Source of the DNA: Streptomyces cyaneofuscatus
GTDB lineage: Bacteria; Actinomycetota; Actinomycetes; Streptomycetales; Streptomycetaceae
Direction: 5' to 3'
Assembly (NCBI RefSeq): GCF_000718135.1
Contig: NZ_JOEM01000005.1
Location: forward strand, 310,001-374,000
Length of the DNA stretch: 64,000 nucleotides
Of this stretch, positions 26,012 to 34,469 are shown one piece after another. The first letter of the stretch is position 1. The number at the start of each line of letters is the position of its first letter. The position numbers were made by a program, and so were the translations under genes. Under the pieces are notes generated by a model. That model saw only the letters and a program-made list of their open reading frames with translations. It ran no database searches and was not told the origin of the DNA.

Positions 26012-26174
26012 GGGGCGCCGCCGCACCGCGTTTCGCCTGCGACCGTTTCCGTCGGAACTCGCCTCAGGAAGACCGACTTTGCGGATTTCCGCACTCCTGG
26101 GTGAGCAAGCGCGTACTGACCGTATGATCGCATCTCGTCATACCTTCACCTGAACGACACAGAAGGAACACCGC

Positions 26175-26654
26175 ATGCGCATACGCACCGCCGCCCCGAT
26201 CGCCCTGGCCGCCGCCACCGCCCTGGCCGGCTCGCTCCTCGCCACGGCAGCACCGGCCACGGCGGCCGCCCACCAGGGCGGGCTGCACTTCGGCACCATC
26301 CAGTACGACGGTCCCGGCAAGGACGACCGGTCGAAGAAGTCGCTCAACGCCGAGTGGGTGAACATCCACAACAACGGCAAGAAGAAGGTCCAGCTCAAGG
26401 GCTACAAGGTGAAGGACAACACCGGCTACACCTACACCTTCGGCAGCTACACGATCGGCGCGGGCAAGACCGTCAAGGTCCGCACCGGCAAGGGCAAGAA
26501 CGTCGCGGGCACCGTGCACTGGAACCGGGGCTCGTACGTCTGGAACAACACCGGCGACAAGGCCCGGCTGATCAAGCCGAACGGCAAGCTCCAGGACCCC
26601 TGCTCCTGGGGGAAGTCGACGCCGAAGAACAAGGGCGTCAAGAACTGCCACTGA
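26175..26654 (+). CDS. Secreted lamin-tail-domain protein
   Basis: The 159-residue protein has a Sec signal (residues 1-31, APATA-AA). A single lamin-tail (LTD) beta-sandwich follows: LHFGTIQYDGPG, LNAEWVNIHNNGKKKVQLKG, TFGSYTIGAGKTVKVRTGKG and GSYVWNNTGDKARLIKPNGK. Two C-terminal cysteines (PCSWG and KNCH) may form a disulfide. The protein is strongly basic. GAAGGAA precedes the ATG. LTDs bind nucleic acid, carbohydrate or membranes in various settings. The role here is unknown; the lone domain is not fused to a nuclease. Confidence 0.88.
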   Translation: MRIRTAAPIALAAATALAGSLLATAAPATAAAHQGGLHFGTIQYDGPGKDDRSKKSLNAEWVNIHNNGKKKVQLKGYKVKDNTGYTYTFGSYTIGAGKTVKVRTGKGKNVAGTVHWNRGSYVWNNTGDKARLIKPNGKLQDPCSWGKSTPKNKGVKNCH

Positions 26655-26697
26655 CCGGTCGCTGTACCGGTCACCGCACCGGTCACCGTGCTGGTGG

Positions 26698-26728
26698 GGC
26701 TGCCGCGGTCCGGGGGGCCGCGGCAGCC
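26698..26728 (+). terminator. Strong stem-loop after the lamin-tail gene
   Basis: GGCTGCCGCGG (26698-26708) pairs perfectly with CCGCGGCAGCC (26718-26728) over a 9-base loop. It lies 44 bp after the stop; no T-tract. Confidence 0.75.
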
Positions 26729-26769
26729 GTACGGCGAGGAGCCCGGCGGGAATGCCGGGAGCGGCGGCA

Positions 26770-26783
26770 GAGTTGGACAACTC
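26770..26783. promoter_or_regulatory. Inverted repeat abutting the phzF-like start
   Basis: GAGTTG-GA-CAACTC is a 14-bp inverted repeat ending one base before ATG 26785. It could be an operator or a translation-blocking hairpin, or could lie inside the coding region if ATG 26752 is used. Confidence 0.35.
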
Positions 26784-26784
26784 C

Positions 26785-27657
26785 ATGACACCTGATCATG
26801 GCCACGGCCCCGGCCACCGCCCCGAGATCCTGCGCTACACCGCCTTCTCCGCCGACCCCGAGGGCGGAAACCCGGCGGGGGTCGTCCTGGACGCGTCGGG
26901 GCTGGACGAGGAGCGGATGCTCGCCGTCGCGGCGGAGCTGGGCTACAGCGAGACGGCGTTCCTCACGGAGCGGACCGGCGAAGGCGCGTACACGATCCGC
27001 TACTTCAGCCCCAAGGCCGAGGTGCCGTTCTGCGGCCACGCCACGGTCGCCACCGCCGTCGCGCTGGCCGAGCGGGACGGACCGGGCGCGCTGGAGTTCG
27101 CCACGGCCGCGGGCCAGGTGCCGGTCACCGTCGTCCGGGAGGGCGGCGAGCTGCGGGCCACCCTGACCAGCGTGGTCCCGCACGTCACGGAGATCGGCGC
27201 GGCGGACCTCACGGAGGCGCTGGCGGCCCTGGACTGGCCGGCCGCCGATCTCGACCCCGCCCTGCCGCCCCGGATCGCCTACGCGGGCGCCCGCCACCTG
27301 GTGCTGGCCGCCGCGACCCGTGAGCGGCTCGCGGACCTGGCCTACGACTTCGCCCGGCTGGAGGCGCTGATGCGCCGGCTCGACCTGACGACCCTGCAAC
27401 TGGTCTGGCGTGAGGCGCCGGAGGTCTTCCACGTCCGGGACCCGTTCCCGGTGGGCGGGGTGGTCGAGGACCCGGCGACGGGGGCCGCGGCGGCCGCGTT
27501 CGGCGCGTACGTACGGGAGCTGGGGCTCGTCCCGGAGGCGGCCACGCTCACGCTCCACCAAGGCACGGACCTGGGCCGGCCCGGCGTGCTCACGGTGGAG
27601 CTGCGCGCCGGGGACGACCGGGTCAGGGTGAGCGGAACGGGAACCAGGATCGGCTGA
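26785..27657 (+). CDS. PhzF-family isomerase
   Basis: The 290-residue protein is a full-length PhzF member: LRYTAFSADPEGGNPAGVVL (GNPAGV loop), ELGYSETAFLTE with the usual acid, YTIRYFSPKAEVPFCGHATV and GGVVEDPATGAAAAAFGAYV. The two halves of the DapF-like fold are both complete. Many such proteins act as isomerases in secondary metabolism; the substrate is unknown. ATG 26785 (MTPDHG) gives a usual N-terminus; ATG 26752 would add 11 residues and has GAGGAG upstream. It ends in a shared terminator. Confidence 0.85.
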   Translation: MTPDHGHGPGHRPEILRYTAFSADPEGGNPAGVVLDASGLDEERMLAVAAELGYSETAFLTERTGEGAYTIRYFSPKAEVPFCGHATVATAVALAERDGPGALEFATAAGQVPVTVVREGGELRATLTSVVPHVTEIGAADLTEALAALDWPAADLDPALPPRIAYAGARHLVLAAATRERLADLAYDFARLEALMRRLDLTTLQLVWREAPEVFHVRDPFPVGGVVEDPATGAAAAAFGAYVRELGLVPEAATLTLHQGTDLGRPGVLTVELRAGDDRVRVSGTGTRIG

Positions 27658-27679
27658 CCCGTGGGGGAACGGGTCAGCC
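27652..27679. terminator. Bidirectional terminator made from two stop regions
   Basis: GGCTGACCCGT (27652-27662) and ACGGGTCAGCC (27669-27679) form an 11-bp perfect stem with a 6-base loop. Each arm holds the TGA of one of the convergent genes, so the hairpin is partly coding on both strands. Confidence 0.75.
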
Positions 27680-28699
27680 GGTGAGCTCCTTGGCCGGGGA
27701 GACATGGGCGAACCAGCGCTCCGTCTCCTCCGGTTCGAGGGCGCGTTCCAGGATGACGTCACCGCGCATGCCCGGGAAGAAGCGGCCCGCGGGCCAGGAC
27801 CGCCGGTAGGACGGCTCGTCCAGCACCAGCAGCCGTACGCCGTCGACCACGGGGATGTCCGCCGGGGCGCCCTCGTTCCAGAGCCGGCCGCCGTCCGGGG
27901 CGGTCAGGTCGAAGGAGCCCACGGTGTCCACTTGGCCCGGGGTCTCCCGGCAGACGGCGACCTCCTGCGGCGAGGGGGCGTGGCCCTTCACATGGCCGCC
28001 GCCTATGAGCGCGTCGGCGAGCAGGGTGTGCAGCTGGAAGTTGTCGCCGATACCGAAGAACCGCAGGGCGTAGCCGGTGCCGCTGGTCCGGTGGAGGGCG
28101 ACGAGCGGTTCGTCGTCCAGCACCCGGAGGGCGTGGCCGAGGGACCTGAACTGCCGTCCGGACGCCTGCTCCACGTCGGTGAGCAGCCGCAGCAGCTCCT
28201 CCCGCTCGCCGCCGGTCCCGGCGCGTACGGCCCGGTGGTTCAGCAGGGCGACGGCGGCCATCTCCCACTGGGGCAGCGTCCACCAGCCGACCGCCGCGTC
28301 GAACCCCGTCCGCTCGACGATCTCCTCGCCCGGCTCGCCCGCGTCCGGTACGGGGAACGGGCCGCCGCCGGTCGCCGCCCACGCCTCGGCGAAGGCGGCG
28401 GCGGCCTCAAGTGCCGCCCGCAGCCCGGCCCGTACGCCCGGGGCGCAGCACCCGGCGTCCGCACCGCGCTCCACGCAGGCCCCGACGAGGACGGCGACGA
28501 CGGCACGGGGGCCGGGCGGGACCTGCTCCAGTACGGCGGCGAGGCGCGGCCCGCCGTCCAGCAGATCCGCCTCCTTGGCCTGCCCGAAGGTCTCCTGCAG
28601 CCGGACGAACGCCTTGCCGGACCGTTTCGCGTCCTGGGCCACCACCGCGGCCTCGAAGTCCGCGACCGCTCCCCCGAACCCGGCCTTGCTGAATATCAT
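27674..28699 (-). CDS. Hypothetical protein, 341 aa
   Basis: I do not recognise the family. The protein has no signal or membrane segment. The N-terminal half is Ala-rich and helical (GLRAALEAAAAFAEAWAATG); the middle has FDAAVGWWTLPQWEMAAVAL; the C-terminal half has beta-like stretches (RTSGTGYALRFFGIGDNFQL, VRLLVLDEPSYRRSWPAGRF). The phrase LLVLDEPS resembles a Walker B string, but there is no P-loop, so this is not an ABC ATPase. ATG 28699. It is a long, intact frame with normal codon bias. Confidence 0.7.
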   Translation of the reverse strand: MIFSKAGFGGAVADFEAAVVAQDAKRSGKAFVRLQETFGQAKEADLLDGGPRLAAVLEQVPPGPRAVVAVLVGACVERGADAGCCAPGVRAGLRAALEAAAAFAEAWAATGGGPFPVPDAGEPGEEIVERTGFDAAVGWWTLPQWEMAAVALLNHRAVRAGTGGEREELLRLLTDVEQASGRQFRSLGHALRVLDDEPLVALHRTSGTGYALRFFGIGDNFQLHTLLADALIGGGHVKGHAPSPQEVAVCRETPGQVDTVGSFDLTAPDGGRLWNEGAPADIPVVDGVRLLVLDEPSYRRSWPAGRFFPGMRGDVILERALEPEETERWFAHVSPAKELTG

Positions 28700-28766
28700 T
28701 CCAGCACTTTATCGACGCCCCTCCGGGCACCGTGAAGCCGGTCGCCGACCGGGGCCTCCGCGGCCC

Positions 28767-29405
28767 TCACCGGACGAAGACCCCGGCCCGGGCGGCGGCG
28801 GCCGCGGCGTCGGCGGCACGGTCGGCGGCGGCCTCGTCCAGGGGGGCACCGCTGGCCAGCAGCCGGTAGTACAGCGGCGCCGAGACGGCCGCGACCACCT
28901 CGCCCGGATCCGTCCCCCCGGGCAGCTCGCCGCGCGCGACGGCCGCCTCGACACAGCCGGACCACTCCCCGATGCGTACCGCGTAGAAGCGGTGGAGGGC
29001 CTCGGCGGCGCGGGGGTCGCAGGTGGCGGCCGCGACGACGGCCGTGAAGAGGGCCCCCTGACGGGGATCGGTCAGCGTCCGGACGACGAGGCGGGCGTTG
29101 GCCCGGAGGTCCTCGGCCAGCGAACCGGTGTCCGTGCGCGGCAGCGACTGCTCCGCCATGTCCGTGAGCAGGTCCGCGACCAGCCCGGCGGGGGTGGACC
29201 AGCGGCGGTAGACAGTCGTCTTGCCGACCCCGGCGCTGCGGGCGACCTCGGCCAGGTCGAGGCGGTCGAAGCCGTCCCGGGCCAGCGCGTCGCCGGCCGC
29301 GCGCAGCACGGCTTCCCGCACCCGTGCGGTGCGGCCGCCGGGCCGCACGGTGCCGGGTTCGCCGCCGTCGGCGGTGATGTCGCCGTCGGCACCTTCAGAC
29401 GTCAT
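28767..29405 (-). CDS. TetR-family regulator, divergent from an MFS exporter
   Basis: The 212-residue protein carries the helix-turn-helix AEVARSAGVGKTTVYRRWST (about 52-71) after REAVLRAAGDALARDGFDRL. The C-terminal domain resembles TetR_C_33-like ligand pockets (LYYRLLASGAPLDE). The gap to the divergent exporter holds a good inverted repeat. The usual arrangement is a drug-responsive repressor of the pump. Confidence 0.9.
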   Translation of the reverse strand: MTSEGADGDITADGGEPGTVRPGGRTARVREAVLRAAGDALARDGFDRLDLAEVARSAGVGKTTVYRRWSTPAGLVADLLTDMAEQSLPRTDTGSLAEDLRANARLVVRTLTDPRQGALFTAVVAAATCDPRAAEALHRFYAVRIGEWSGCVEAAVARGELPGGTDPGEVVAAVSAPLYYRLLASGAPLDEAAADRAADAAAAAARAGVFVR

Positions 29406-29457
29406 AACGGTTCTCCAGTTCCATTAATGCCTCTCCCCCTGTTACGGTGACACCACT

Positions 29458-29481
29458 CTAACGGAACTCTAGACCCGTTAG
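29458..29481. promoter_or_regulatory. Candidate TetR operator in the TetR/MFS gap
   Basis: CTAACGG and CCGTTAG form perfect 7-bp arms separated by 10 bp (AACTCTAGAC). It lies 53 bp from the TetR start and 43 bp before the MFS start. A related half-site (TAACGG) recurs at 29404-29409. Confidence 0.6.
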
Positions 29482-29523
29482 CGCGTCGTGCTCGCTGCCC
29501 CGCTCCAGGAAGGCGCCTTTGCC

Positions 29524-31008
29524 ATGTCCGGACCCGGACCCATACCTGTCCCTGATGCCGCTCCAGTCCCGGTCACCCCGGTTACCCCCTCCCCCACGGC
29601 CTCCGGCCCTCGTATGACGAGCCGCCAGAGACTCGTGCTGGCCCTGTTGCTCGGCTCCCAGTTCATGATCGCGGTGGACTTCTCGATCCTGAACGTGGCG
29701 CTGCCGGTCGTCGGGGAAGGGCTCGGCTTCTCCCTCGCCCACCTCCAGTGGATCGCCACGTCCTTCGCGCTCGCCGCCGCCGGGTTCACCCTGCTCTTCG
29801 GCCGGGTCGCCGACCTCGTCGGCCGTAAGAACCTGTTCGTCGGCGGCATGGTCGTCCTCGGCCTCTCCTCCGCGCTCGGCGGCCTCGCGACCTCGCCCGA
29901 GGTGCTGCTGACCGCCCGGGTGCTGCAAGGGCTGGCCACCGCGGCCGTCACCCCGGCCGGGCTCGCGCTGCTGACCACCGCGTTCGGTGAGGGGCCGCTG
30001 CGGGAGCGGGCGCTCGGGCTCAACGGGGCCCTGATGTCGGCCGGGTTCACCGCCGGGGCGATCCTCGGGGGCCTCCTGACCGACCTGCTCTCCTGGCGCT
30101 GGGCTTTCTTCGTCAACGTACCGGTCGCGGCCCTGGTCGTGATCCTCGCCCCGTCCGCGATCACCGACAGCAGGCCGGAGCGGCGCCCGAAGCTGGACGT
30201 GCCGGGCGCGGTCACCGTCACCGGCGGGTTGCTGCTGCTCGTCCTCGGCCTCACCCGGGCCGGCGAGACCGGCTGGACCGCCCCCGCCACGCTGGCCTCG
30301 CTCGCGGCCGGGGCCGTACTCCTGGTCGCCTTCGTCCGCATCGAGCAGCGGGCGGCGGCCCCGCTCGTCCCGATCCGCATCCTGAAGCGGCGCAGCGTCG
30401 TCTGGGGCAACACGGCCGGGCTGATCGCCTTCGCCACGGAGACCTCGCTGGTCTTCCTGCTGACCCTCTACCTCCAGGAGATCCTCGGCTACTCCCCGCT
30501 CGCCACCGGCCTCGCCTTCGGGGTCCTCGGCATCGGCACGGTCGTGGGCGGTGTGCTCGGCGGACGGGCGGTGGGCCGGTTCGGCAGCCGGCGCGCGATC
30601 GTGACCGGCGGGGTCGTGCAGGCCGCCGCCACCCTCTCCCTGGTGGCGCTCGGCACCTCCGGAGCCTGGATCTGGCTGCTGCTGGCGGCCACCTTCATCG
30701 GTGGCGTGGGCAACATGCTGATGATCGTCGGCTTCATGGTCACGGCCGCCTCGGGGCTGCCGGACGAGGAGCAGGGCCGGGCCACCGGGCTGGCGACGAT
30801 GACCCAGCAGGTCGGCATCGCCCTGGGCATCCCGGTGATGAGCGCGGTGGTCACCGCCAGGACGGGGGCCCTGACCGGCCCGGACGCGGTGCTGTCCGGC
30901 GTCTCGGCGGCCGTCCTCGTCAACGCGGCGCTGGTCCTGGCGGGCGCCCTGCTCGCGGGCCGCTTCCTGGCGGTACGGGACGGGGGCGGGGCGCGGGACA
31001 AGGGGTGA
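29524..31008 (+). CDS. DHA2-family (EmrB/QacA-like) MFS exporter
   Basis: The 494-residue protein has 14 predicted membrane segments after a 35-residue Pro-rich tail. Markers: GSQFMIAVDFSILNVALPVV, LFGRVADLVGRKNLFVGG and VLQGLATAAVTPAGLALLTT (motif C-like). ATG 29524 has AGGAAGG upstream. The divergent TetR and shared operator suggest drug-inducible efflux. The substrate is unknown. Confidence 0.9.
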   Translation: MSGPGPIPVPDAAPVPVTPVTPSPTASGPRMTSRQRLVLALLLGSQFMIAVDFSILNVALPVVGEGLGFSLAHLQWIATSFALAAAGFTLLFGRVADLVGRKNLFVGGMVVLGLSSALGGLATSPEVLLTARVLQGLATAAVTPAGLALLTTAFGEGPLRERALGLNGALMSAGFTAGAILGGLLTDLLSWRWAFFVNVPVAALVVILAPSAITDSRPERRPKLDVPGAVTVTGGLLLLVLGLTRAGETGWTAPATLASLAAGAVLLVAFVRIEQRAAAPLVPIRILKRRSVVWGNTAGLIAFATETSLVFLLTLYLQEILGYSPLATGLAFGVLGIGTVVGGVLGGRAVGRFGSRRAIVTGGVVQAAATLSLVALGTSGAWIWLLLAATFIGGVGNMLMIVGFMVTAASGLPDEEQGRATGLATMTQQVGIALGIPVMSAVVTARTGALTGPDAVLSGVSAAVLVNAALVLAGALLAGRFLAVRDGGGARDKG

Positions 31009-31088
31009 GGCGCGAGCGATGCGGGGCACGGGGCGGTTCCGCCCGTGGCCGACGGGCGGAACCGCGCCGATCGCGGGAGGATGCGGAC

Positions 31089-31832
31089 ATGGCTGCCCCC
31101 GCGCCTGATCCCCAGCCCGCCTCTGACCCCGTACGCGACATAAGCCCCGGTCCCGGTCCCGTACGCGACACAAACCCCGGCCCCGGTCCCGTACGCGACA
31201 CGAATCCCGGCCCCAGCACCACTCCCGATGCGGACGCGGACGCCCCACCCGGCCCCGATCCGCTGACCGTCCCGAGCATGTCCGCGGGCCCGGACTTCGT
31301 CCTGCGCCCCTGGGAGATGAGCGACCTGCCCCTGATCCGCGAGGCCGCGCAGGACCCGTACATCCCCCTCATCACGACGGTCCCGTCCCGCTACTCGGAC
31401 CGGGCCGCCGAGGAGTTCGTCCGCAGGCAGTGGGACCGGGCGGCCACGGGTGCCGGGTATCCGTTCGCCATCGTCCGCTCCCGGGACCGGCGCCCGGTGG
31501 GCGCCATCGGGCTCTGGCTGCGCGATCTGCCGGAGGGCCGGGCGTCGATCGGGTACTGGATGGTCCCCTACGGGCGCGGCCAGGGCGTCACCCGCGCCGC
31601 GTTGCGTACGGTGACGGGCTGGGCCCTCCGCGACCTCGGCATCCCCCGCCTCCAGCTCTTCATCGAACCCTGGAACACCGCGTCCGCCAGGATCGCCGTG
31701 GACGTCGGCTACCGGCACGAGGGGCTGCTGCGCGGCTGGCAGCAGGTGGGCGACGAGCGCCGGGACATGGCCGTGTACGGGCTCCTGAACAGCGACGGGC
31801 CGGTGGATGGCCGGGCGGTGGCCTCGAACTGA
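31089..31832 (+). CDS. GNAT acetyltransferase (RimJ-like) with a repeat-rich N-tail
   Basis: The 247-residue protein has about 70 disordered residues with three PVRDxxPGPG units, then a GNAT domain: FVLRPWEMSDLPLIREAAQD, PFAIVRSRDRRPVGAIGLWL, GYWMVPYGRGQGVTRAALRT (acetyl-CoA loop Q/RGxGxT-like) and PRLQLFIEPWNTASARIAVD. This is the RimJ/RimL branch, which acetylates protein N-termini or small amines. GGGAGGATG precedes ATG 31089. The repeats come from a 30-bp DNA tandem repeat. Confidence 0.87.
   Translation: MAAPAPDPQPASDPVRDISPGPGPVRDTNPGPGPVRDTNPGPSTTPDADADAPPGPDPLTVPSMSAGPDFVLRPWEMSDLPLIREAAQDPYIPLITTVPSRYSDRAAEEFVRRQWDRAATGAGYPFAIVRSRDRRPVGAIGLWLRDLPEGRASIGYWMVPYGRGQGVTRAALRTVTGWALRDLGIPRLQLFIEPWNTASARIAVDVGYRHEGLLRGWQQVGDERRDMAVYGLLNSDGPVDGRAVASN
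31128..31217. repeat. Three tandem 30-bp repeats inside the GNAT gene
   Basis: Units at 31128, 31158 and 31188 share CCCGTACGCGACA, then CCCCGGCCCCGGT, with few changes. Being 30 bp they keep the frame and encode PVRD[I/T]xPGPG. Confidence 0.88.
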
Positions 31833-31908
31833 ACACCGAGGCGTTACGATCGCGGGCACCGCCGCCGAACGGCAACCGCACGGCAGCCGAGCTCCAGGAG
31901 TACCGAAC

Positions 31909-32811
31909 TTGTCCGCACCACGCATCGGCGTATCCATCGTGACCATGGGGGACCGCCCGCAGGCGGTCGAGGCGCTGCTGGCGTCGGTCGCCATGCAGGA
32001 CGTCCGGCCCACCCGGCTCGTGATCATCGGCAACGGGACGGAGCTGCCGGACTACACCGCCACCCCCGGTCTGGAGAACCTCGACGGCGGGGTGACCACC
32101 ATCGAGCTGCCGGAGAACCTGGGCTGCCCGGGCGGCCGGAACGAGGGACTGCGCCGGTTCGCCGAGATCGGTGACGTGGACGTGGTCATCGAGCTGGACG
32201 ACGACGGGCTCCTGGTCGACAAGGACGTCTTCCGCCGGGTCCAGGACCACTTCGCCGCCGACGACCGGCTCGGCATCGTCGGTTTCCGGATCGCCGACGA
32301 GACCGGCGAGACCCAGCGCCGCCACGTGCCCCGGCTGCGGGCGGGCGACCCGATGCGGGGCGGCCCGGTGACGGCCTTCCTCGGCGGCGGTCACGCGTTC
32401 TCCATGAAGATGCTGGCGCAGACGGGTCTGTGGCCCGCGGAGTTCTTCTTCACCCACGAGGAGACGGACCTCGCCTGGCGGGCGCTGGATGCCGGCTGGA
32501 AGGTGGAGTACGACCCCGAGCTGCTGCTCCAGCACCCGAAGACGAGCCCCGCCCGGCACGCGGTCTACTACCGGATGACGGCCCGCAACCGCGTCTGGCT
32601 CGCCCGCCGCAACCTGCCCCTCCCCCTGGTCCCGGCCTACCTCGGCACCTGGACCCTGCTCACCCTGGCCCGCACCCGCGACGCCAAGGGCCTGCGCGCC
32701 TGGGCGGGCGGCTTCGCGGAGGGCGTGCGCACCCCGTGCGGCGAGCGGCATCCGATGCGCTGGTCGACGGTGTGGCGGATGACGCGGCTGGGCCGCCCGC
32801 CGATCATCTGA
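31909..32811 (+). CDS. Family 2 glycosyltransferase
   Basis: The 300-residue GT-A enzyme starts with RIGVSIVTMGDRPQAVEALL. ENLGCPGGRNEGLRRFAE and VVIELDDDGLLVDKDVF hold the DxD-type metal site, followed by FLGGGHAFSMKML and FFFTHEETDLAWRALDAGWK (the ED catalytic region). The C-terminal part is helical with basic residues. TTG at 31909 follows AGGAG with 8-nt spacing; no other start fits. Related to rhamnosyl- or other cell-envelope transferases; the acceptor is unknown. Confidence 0.88.
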   Translation: MSAPRIGVSIVTMGDRPQAVEALLASVAMQDVRPTRLVIIGNGTELPDYTATPGLENLDGGVTTIELPENLGCPGGRNEGLRRFAEIGDVDVVIELDDDGLLVDKDVFRRVQDHFAADDRLGIVGFRIADETGETQRRHVPRLRAGDPMRGGPVTAFLGGGHAFSMKMLAQTGLWPAEFFFTHEETDLAWRALDAGWKVEYDPELLLQHPKTSPARHAVYYRMTARNRVWLARRNLPLPLVPAYLGTWTLLTLARTRDAKGLRAWAGGFAEGVRTPCGERHPMRWSTVWRMTRLGRPPII

Positions 32812-33032
32812 CCTGCCGCCGGGCCGGGCTCACGGGCTGGCCGTGGCCGGGCGTATCCGTACGTCGTACGCGTTTTCCGTCACGCGCATCACTCCTGCTC
32901 TCCGTGCCGCCTGTCCTCCCCCGTGCGGGTGGGGAACAATGACCCCGCGCAGCAGATCACGCGGAGGGGCCGGGGCGCAGGGGAAATACCGTGCGCCGGG
33001 AGCCCGGCAGGCACAGGGGGAGGTAGATCGCG

Positions 33033-33416
33033 ATGCACTGGATCTGGTGGATTCTGATCCTGTTCTGGACCGGTGGCTTCGCCTGGGCGGCCGACACCGC
33101 CCGCACCGCCCTGCGCAACCGGCACGAACGAAAACTGGAACTGCTGGAGGCGGCGAAGCAGGAGCGCCTCGCACTGGAGGCCGCGCACAAGTCGCCGGAG
33201 CCGGTCTGCGGCTGCACCCACCACCTCGCGAAGCACGACAAGCGGGGCCGGTGCCATGAGCAGGTCGAGGTGCCGACGGCCTGGGACGAGAACAAGAAGC
33301 CGCTGCGCTACGAGGCGGGCCAGTGCAACTGCCAGCAGTACGTGGGCCCGCAGCCGCTCTCGCAGGTGTACGCGGAGGAACTGACGGACCGCTGGCCGAC
33401 GGACCCGGCGGCCTAG
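33033..33416 (+). CDS. Small membrane protein with a Cys/His cluster
   Basis: The 127-residue protein has one N-terminal helix (WIWWILILFWTGGFAWAA), then a coiled-coil stretch (RHERKLELLEAAKQERLALE). A conserved-looking CGCTHHLAKHDKRGRCHE follows, with CNCQQY further on, which could form a zinc site. GGGGGAGG lies before ATG 33033. Its 3' end overlaps the convergent gene by 4 nt. No function is known to me. The 220 bp upstream (32812-33032) holds no gene I can support. Confidence 0.75.
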   Translation: MHWIWWILILFWTGGFAWAADTARTALRNRHERKLELLEAAKQERLALEAAHKSPEPVCGCTHHLAKHDKRGRCHEQVEVPTAWDENKKPLRYEAGQCNCQQYVGPQPLSQVYAEELTDRWPTDPAA

Positions 33417-33886
33417 CTCAGGTGATGCCGCGCCCAGTCGGAGACGGCGCTCATCCGGGCGGCGGCCTTGGCGGGGTCCCCGGTCCGGATCGGCTGGTCC
33501 ACCTCGAAGTCGTAGCCGGTCAAACCGCTCTCCTCCTCCGCGATGCGCGCGATGCGATAGGCCAGTTCCATCACCGCCGACGCCCCCGCCCCCGAGTGGC
33601 GGTAGGCGACCTCGACACCGGCGGTGTCCCCGCAGTAGTCGAACTGCACGCGCCCCGGCGGGCCGACCGTCTCAAACGTCAGGCTGTACAGGTACTCCGC
33701 GGATTCGACCGCCCCGATCTCCCCCGAGACCCGGTCCAGGATCCGGTCCCATGCGGCCCGCTGCACGTCGGTCAGCCGGAGCAGGGGCAGGTCGGCGTCC
33801 GGGTCGAAGTCGGCGTTGAGACGGTCCACCGCCTCGTGGAGCGTCGAGTCGGCCGGTATCCGCACCAGCATGATGTCGTAGGTCAT
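33413..33886 (-). CDS. Hypothetical protein, 157 aa
   Basis: A cytoplasmic protein beginning MTYDIMLVRIPADSTLHEAV, with FDYCGDTAGVEVAYRHSG and ELAYRIARIAEEESGLTGYD. The alternation of strands and helices suggests a compact alpha/beta fold. Similar proteins of this length occur across Streptomyces, but I cannot name the family. It lies next to rnpB, separated by a strong terminator. Confidence 0.7.
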   Translation of the reverse strand: MTYDIMLVRIPADSTLHEAVDRLNADFDPDADLPLLRLTDVQRAAWDRILDRVSGEIGAVESAEYLYSLTFETVGPPGRVQFDYCGDTAGVEVAYRHSGAGASAVMELAYRIARIAEEESGLTGYDFEVDQPIRTGDPAKAAARMSAVSDWARHHLS

Positions 33887-33917
33887 CGGACGAATCTACG
33901 AGACTCCGGGAACGCGA

Positions 33918-33956
33918 AAGGCCTCGGGCCAGGTTGATCACCCGGCCCGAGGCCTT
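33918..33956. terminator. Terminator after rnpB
   Basis: AAGGCCTCGGGCC (33918-33930) and GGCCCGAGGCCTT (33944-33956) form a perfect 13-bp stem with a 13-base loop. It follows the rnpB 3' end by about 14 nt on the minus strand. Confidence 0.85.
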
Positions 33957-33969
33957 CTGTCGCTCACCG

Positions 33970-34388
33970 GCAGACGAGTCGCGCTGTACGCCGGGTTCTG
34001 TCTCCCGGTCGCCTCGCGGCGGCCGGGGAGACGGCCATCCATCTAGGACCGGCATTGCTGCCGGCCTCGTGCGGTCTACCCGTGAACTCGGGCGAGCAGC
34101 CCTCGAACGTTCACGCAGGGCCGTCCCATTGCTGGAACGCCCCCTCTTGACCTTGCTCCGGGTGGGGTTTACCTAGCCGCCTGAGTCACCTCAGGCGCTG
34201 GTGGTCTCTTACACCACCGTTTCACCCTTACCCGGGACCGAGGTCCCGGGCGGTCTGTTCTCTGTGGCACTGTCCCGCGGGTCACCCCGGGTGGCCGTTA
34301 GCCACCACCCTGCCCTGTGGAGCCCGGACGTTCCTCGGGAGGAGTCCCGAAGGATCCTCACGCGGCCGTCCGCACGGCTCGTCTGCCG
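33970..34388 (-). ncRNA. rnpB: RNase P RNA, bacterial type A
   Basis: Catalytic RNA that matures tRNA 5' ends. On the minus strand the 3' end reads ACAGAACCCGGCGTACAGC and ends in GACTCGTCTGCC, which pairs with the 5' GGCAGACGAGCC to form helix P1. Universal core segments are present, among them GAGGAACGTCCGGGCTCC, ACAGGGCAGGGTGGTGGCTA and GTAAGGGTGAAACGGTGGTG. Length is about 419 nt, as in other actinomycetes. The ends are set from the P1 pairing and could be off by a few bases. Several apparent ORFs here are false. Confidence 0.96.
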
Positions 34389-34469
34389 TGTCCGCCATCC
34401 TACCGGGCCGTATCGGCGGCTCAGCCGAAGTCCCCGGTCAGTCCCCGGCCCCCAGGTCGAAGGCGGCGC

